Source of the DNA: Thiosocius sp963736445
Lineage (GTDB): Bacteria; Pseudomonadota; Gammaproteobacteria; Chromatiales; Chromatiaceae
Assembly (NCBI GenBank): GCA_963736445.1
Contig: CAVTOY010000001.1
Span: forward strand, 204,280-268,279
Reading direction: 5' to 3'
DNA length: 64,000 bases
Positions 61,296-64,000 of the stretch are shown here, piece after piece. Position numbers and translations under genes: made by a program. Position 1 is the stretch's first letter; each line of letters begins with the position of its first letter. Below the pieces are notes generated by a model, which worked only from the letters and a program-made list of their open reading frames with translations, had not been told where the DNA came from and did no database searches.

Positions 61296-64000
61296 TCCTT
61301 TCCGACCTGTCGGTCACCCGTCCGGTCTTTGCCTCGGTGATGTCACTGCTGCTGATCGCATTCGGGCTCATCGCGTTCGACCGCCTACCGCTGCGCGAGT
61401 ATCCGGATATCGATCCGCCGGTAGTGTCCGTCGAGACCCTGTATCCGGGCGCGGCCGCCAACGTAGTCGAGACCCGCATCACCCAGGTCATCGAAGACCG
61501 CATCGCCGGTGTCGAGGGTATTCAGTTCATCGAATCACGCAGTGAGGACGGGCGCTCGGCGATCACCGTGGAGTTCGATGTCGCCCGGGATATCGACGGG
61601 GCCGCCAACGACATCCGAGACCGGGTCTCTACCGTGCTCGACGATCTGCCGGACGAGGCCGATCCGCCAGAGATCCAAAAAGTCGACAGCAACGAAGACG
61701 TGATCATGTGGCTCAACCTGGTCAGCGACCGCATGACCGTGCCCGAGCTGTCCGACTACGCGAGGCGCTATCTTGTCGACCGGTTCTCTGTACTCGATGG
61801 CGTGGCCCGGGTGCGCGTAGGTGGCGGTCAGACCTTCGCAATGCGCATCTGGCTCGACCGCCGCGAGCTGGCGGCGCGCAGGCTGTCGGTCAGCGATGTC
61901 GAGAACGCCCTGCGTGCCGAGAACCTCGAGCTCCCGGCAGGCAGTCTGGATTCGCTCGACCGGCAGTTTACCGTGCGCGTGGCACGCAACTTCCGCACGG
62001 CGGAAGACTTCGCGCAGCTGGTGCTGGCGCGCGGCGATGATGGCTACCTGGTCAGGTTGGCAGATGTCGCACGGGTCGAGAAGGGCGCCGACGAGGATCG
62101 CACCTTCTTTCGCGGCAACGGCATACCCATGGTCGGGATCGGCATCATCAAGCAGTCCACGGCCAACACCATCGAGGTGGCGGAGGCGGCCAAGCGGGAG
62201 ATGGCGCGGATCAACGCCAGCCTGCCTGACGGTATGGAGATCAAGCAGAGCTACGACACCTCGGTGTTCGTCAAGGGCGCCATCAAGGAGGTCTACAAGA
62301 CCCTGGCGATCGCCATCGCGCTGGTGGTCGTCGTTATCTTCCTGTTCCTGGGGAGCGCCCGGGCCATGCTTGTGCCGGCGGTCACGGTGCCTGTATCACT
62401 GGTTGCGACCTTCCTGGTGCTGTGGATGCTGGGGTTCTCGATCAATATCCTCACGCTGTTGGCGCTGGTGCTGGCGATCGGTCTGGTCGTAGACGATGCC
62501 ATCGTGGTGATCGAGAACATCCACCGGCGGATGGAGCGCTACGGTGAGACGCGCCTGGTCGCCGCCTTTCGCGGTGCACGACAGGTGGCCTTTGCGGTGA
62601 TCGCGACGACTATCGTGCTGGTCGCCGTGTTCGTGCCGATTGCGTTCCTGCAGGGCGACGTCGGCAGATTGTTCTCCGAGTTCGCGCTGACCATGGCCGC
62701 GGCCGTGGGTTTCTCGAGTTTCGTCGCCCTGTCACTGTCGCCGATGCTGGCCTCGCAGCTGCTGCCTAGCGATATGGGAAAGGGCCGACTGGTGCATGCG
62801 GTCGACCTAGTCTTCGGGCGCGTCCGCGACGGTTATGAATGGCTGTTGCGCGGGGCGTTGCGGCACAAATGGCTGGTGGGCTTAATCTTTATCGGGATCC
62901 TGGCGGGCACTCAGTGGCTGCTCGAAGAAATCCCCAACGAGTACGCACCGAAAGAAGACCGCGGTGCCTTCTTCGTGCTGGTGAATGGCCCGGAAGGCGC
63001 CACCTACGAGTACATGAAGGAATACATGGACGAGATCGAGCGGCGCATGCTGCCGCTAGTCGAGGCCGGAGAGATCTCGCGCCTGCTGGTCCGCGCGCCG
63101 CGCACCTTCAGCAACTTCGAGATCTTCAATAGCGGCATCGTGATCAACGTGCTCGCCGACTGGGGACAGCGGCGCTCCGCCTGGGAGATCATGGCCGACG
63201 TCAGGCAGCGGCTCGGCGACCTCCCCGGAGTGCGTGCCTTTCCGGTGATGCGCCAGGGCTTCGGCGCACGCATCCAGAAACCGGTGCAGTACGTGATCGG
63301 CGGCGGCACATACGCAGAACTGGCGCAGTGGCGGGACCTGCTGCTGGAGAAGATCGAGGAGTCCAATCCGGGCCTCGAGGGTGTCGACTGGGACTACAAG
63401 GAGACCAAGCCCCAGCTCCAGGTCGTGGTCGACTACGATCGCGCCGCGGATCTCGGTGTGACCATCGGCGATCTCGGACGCACGCTCGAGACAATGTTGG
63501 GATCGCGACGGGTCACTACCTACATCGACGAGGGTGAGGAGTACGACGTGATACTCGAGGGCGAACGCGGCGAGCAGCGCACGCCGACCGATCTGTCCAA
63601 CATCTATGTGCGTTCGCAGCGCTCTGATCAGCTGATCCCGCTGGGCAACCTGGTAAGCGTGGAAGAGATCGCCGACTCGATTGCACTCAACCGCTACAAC
63701 CGGGTCCGTGCGATCACCATCGAGGCAAACCTGGCTGATGGCCTGTCACTCGGTGAGGCGCTGGCTTACCTCGACGGACTGGTGAGCGAGCACCTGCCCG
63801 GCAAGGCCATTATCGACTACAAAGGGCAGTCGCAGGACTTCAAGGCGACCGGCGGCTCGGTAGTGTTTGTCTTCGTACTCGGTGCGCTAGTGGTATACCT
63901 GGTCCTCGCGGCCCAGTTCGAGAGCTGGGTGCATCCGCTGGTGATCATGCTGACCGTGCCGCTGGCGATCGCCGGCGCGCTGCTCGGCCTCTATCTCGTG
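61292..64000 (+). CDS. RND efflux permease, HAE1-like (C terminus beyond window)
   Basis: The first 903 codons of an inner-membrane RND transporter, open to the window end. It begins MILSDLSVTRPVFASVMSLL and contains the first periplasmic porter region, then the proton-relay helix with paired Asp (LVVDDAIVVIENI), a second periplasmic loop (GFGARIQKPVQYVI) and the start of the second membrane half (AAQFESWVHPLVIMLTVPLA). This matches drug/hydrophobe exporters (HAE1) rather than heavy-metal pumps. No outer-membrane channel gene is seen in the window. Confidence 0.95.
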   Translation, partial: MILSDLSVTRPVFASVMSLLLIAFGLIAFDRLPLREYPDIDPPVVSVETLYPGAAANVVETRITQVIEDRIAGVEGIQFIESRSEDGRSAITVEFDVARDIDGAANDIRDRVSTVLDDLPDEADPPEIQKVDSNEDVIMWLNLVSDRMTVPELSDYARRYLVDRFSVLDGVARVRVGGGQTFAMRIWLDRRELAARRLSVSDVENALRAENLELPAGSLDSLDRQFTVRVARNFRTAEDFAQLVLARGDDGYLVRLADVARVEKGADEDRTFFRGNGIPMVGIGIIKQSTANTIEVAEAAKREMARINASLPDGMEIKQSYDTSVFVKGAIKEVYKTLAIAIALVVVVIFLFLGSARAMLVPAVTVPVSLVATFLVLWMLGFSINILTLLALVLAIGLVVDDAIVVIENIHRRMERYGETRLVAAFRGARQVAFAVIATTIVLVAVFVPIAFLQGDVGRLFSEFALTMAAAVGFSSFVALSLSPMLASQLLPSDMGKGRLVHAVDLVFGRVRDGYEWLLRGALRHKWLVGLIFIGILAGTQWLLEEIPNEYAPKEDRGAFFVLVNGPEGATYEYMKEYMDEIERRMLPLVEAGEISRLLVRAPRTFSNFEIFNSGIVINVLADWGQRRSAWEIMADVRQRLGDLPGVRAFPVMRQGFGARIQKPVQYVIGGGTYAELAQWRDLLLEKIEESNPGLEGVDWDYKETKPQLQVVVDYDRAADLGVTIGDLGRTLETMLGSRRVTTYIDEGEEYDVILEGERGEQRTPTDLSNIYVRSQRSDQLIPLGNLVSVEEIADSIALNRYNRVRAITIEANLADGLSLGEALAYLDGLVSEHLPGKAIIDYKGQSQDFKATGGSVVFVFVLGALVVYLVLAAQFESWVHPLVIMLTVPLAIAGALLGLYLV

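Overview
This window is a stretch of chromosome from a GC-rich gammaproteobacterium. It holds about 48 protein genes and no rRNA, tRNA, CRISPR array, prophage or insertion sequence that I could recognise. The best clue to lifestyle is a pair of sulfur-globule envelope protein genes at 51.8-53.5 kb, which point to a sulfur-oxidising organism that stores elemental sulfur, such as a member of the Chromatiales or a relative including sulfur-oxidising symbionts. An NhaD Na+/H+ antiporter, an SLC13-type carrier, a CPA2 antiporter and an N-acetylglutaminylglutamine amide type amidotransferase suggest a saline habitat. The genus cannot be fixed from the sequence alone.

Layout. 0-3 kb: CPA2 antiporter, DUF3299 lipoprotein and a possible small secreted protein. 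3-6 kb: feoABC, with a perfect 7-1-7 Fur-type palindrome at the predicted transcription start. 6-10 kb: a CIA30 domain protein, an M1-type metallopeptidase and a divergent ChaN-PDZ fusion. 10-23.7 kb: a very compact nine-gene minus-strand operon, zwf-pgl-glk-glgC-GH57-malQ-glgB-glgA-glgP, which joins glycogen synthesis and breakdown to the entry of the oxidative pentose phosphate pathway. 23.7-24.1 kb: a structured non-coding block. 24-32 kb: transglutaminase-like protein, small proteins including PilZ, mtnBDC (methionine salvage), nhaD and an SLC13/RCK permease divergent from a LysR regulator. 33-36.5 kb: argE-argA and a TetR regulator. 36.6-39.7 kb: ilvD, a CheY-like receiver and an SH3/coiled-coil membrane protein.

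39.7-43 kb: argD-argF and an orphan ABC ATPase, preceded by a promoter, palindrome and intrinsic terminator that look like an attenuated leader. 43-46 kb: sodB, a PuuD-like membrane protein and a lone hydantoinase B subunit. 46.5-50.5 kb: Asn-synthetase-type amidotransferase, grxD, rnt and a TraB/GumN protein. 50.8-53.6 kb: mlaA and the two globule genes. 53.8-60 kb: aceE-aceF-lpd. 60-64 kb: an RND efflux adaptor and pump, the pump being cut by the window end.

Functionally, the window combines carbon storage (glycogen) and sulfur storage (globule envelope proteins) with iron uptake, arginine synthesis and pyruvate oxidation. The least conventional item is the second globule gene. It has the usual signal peptide and Gly/Tyr head, followed by an Ala/Gln/Glu helix, seven copies of a 13-residue Pro/Met/Arg repeat and a second charged helix. 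It sits behind a long hairpin that separates it from the first, ordinary globule gene.
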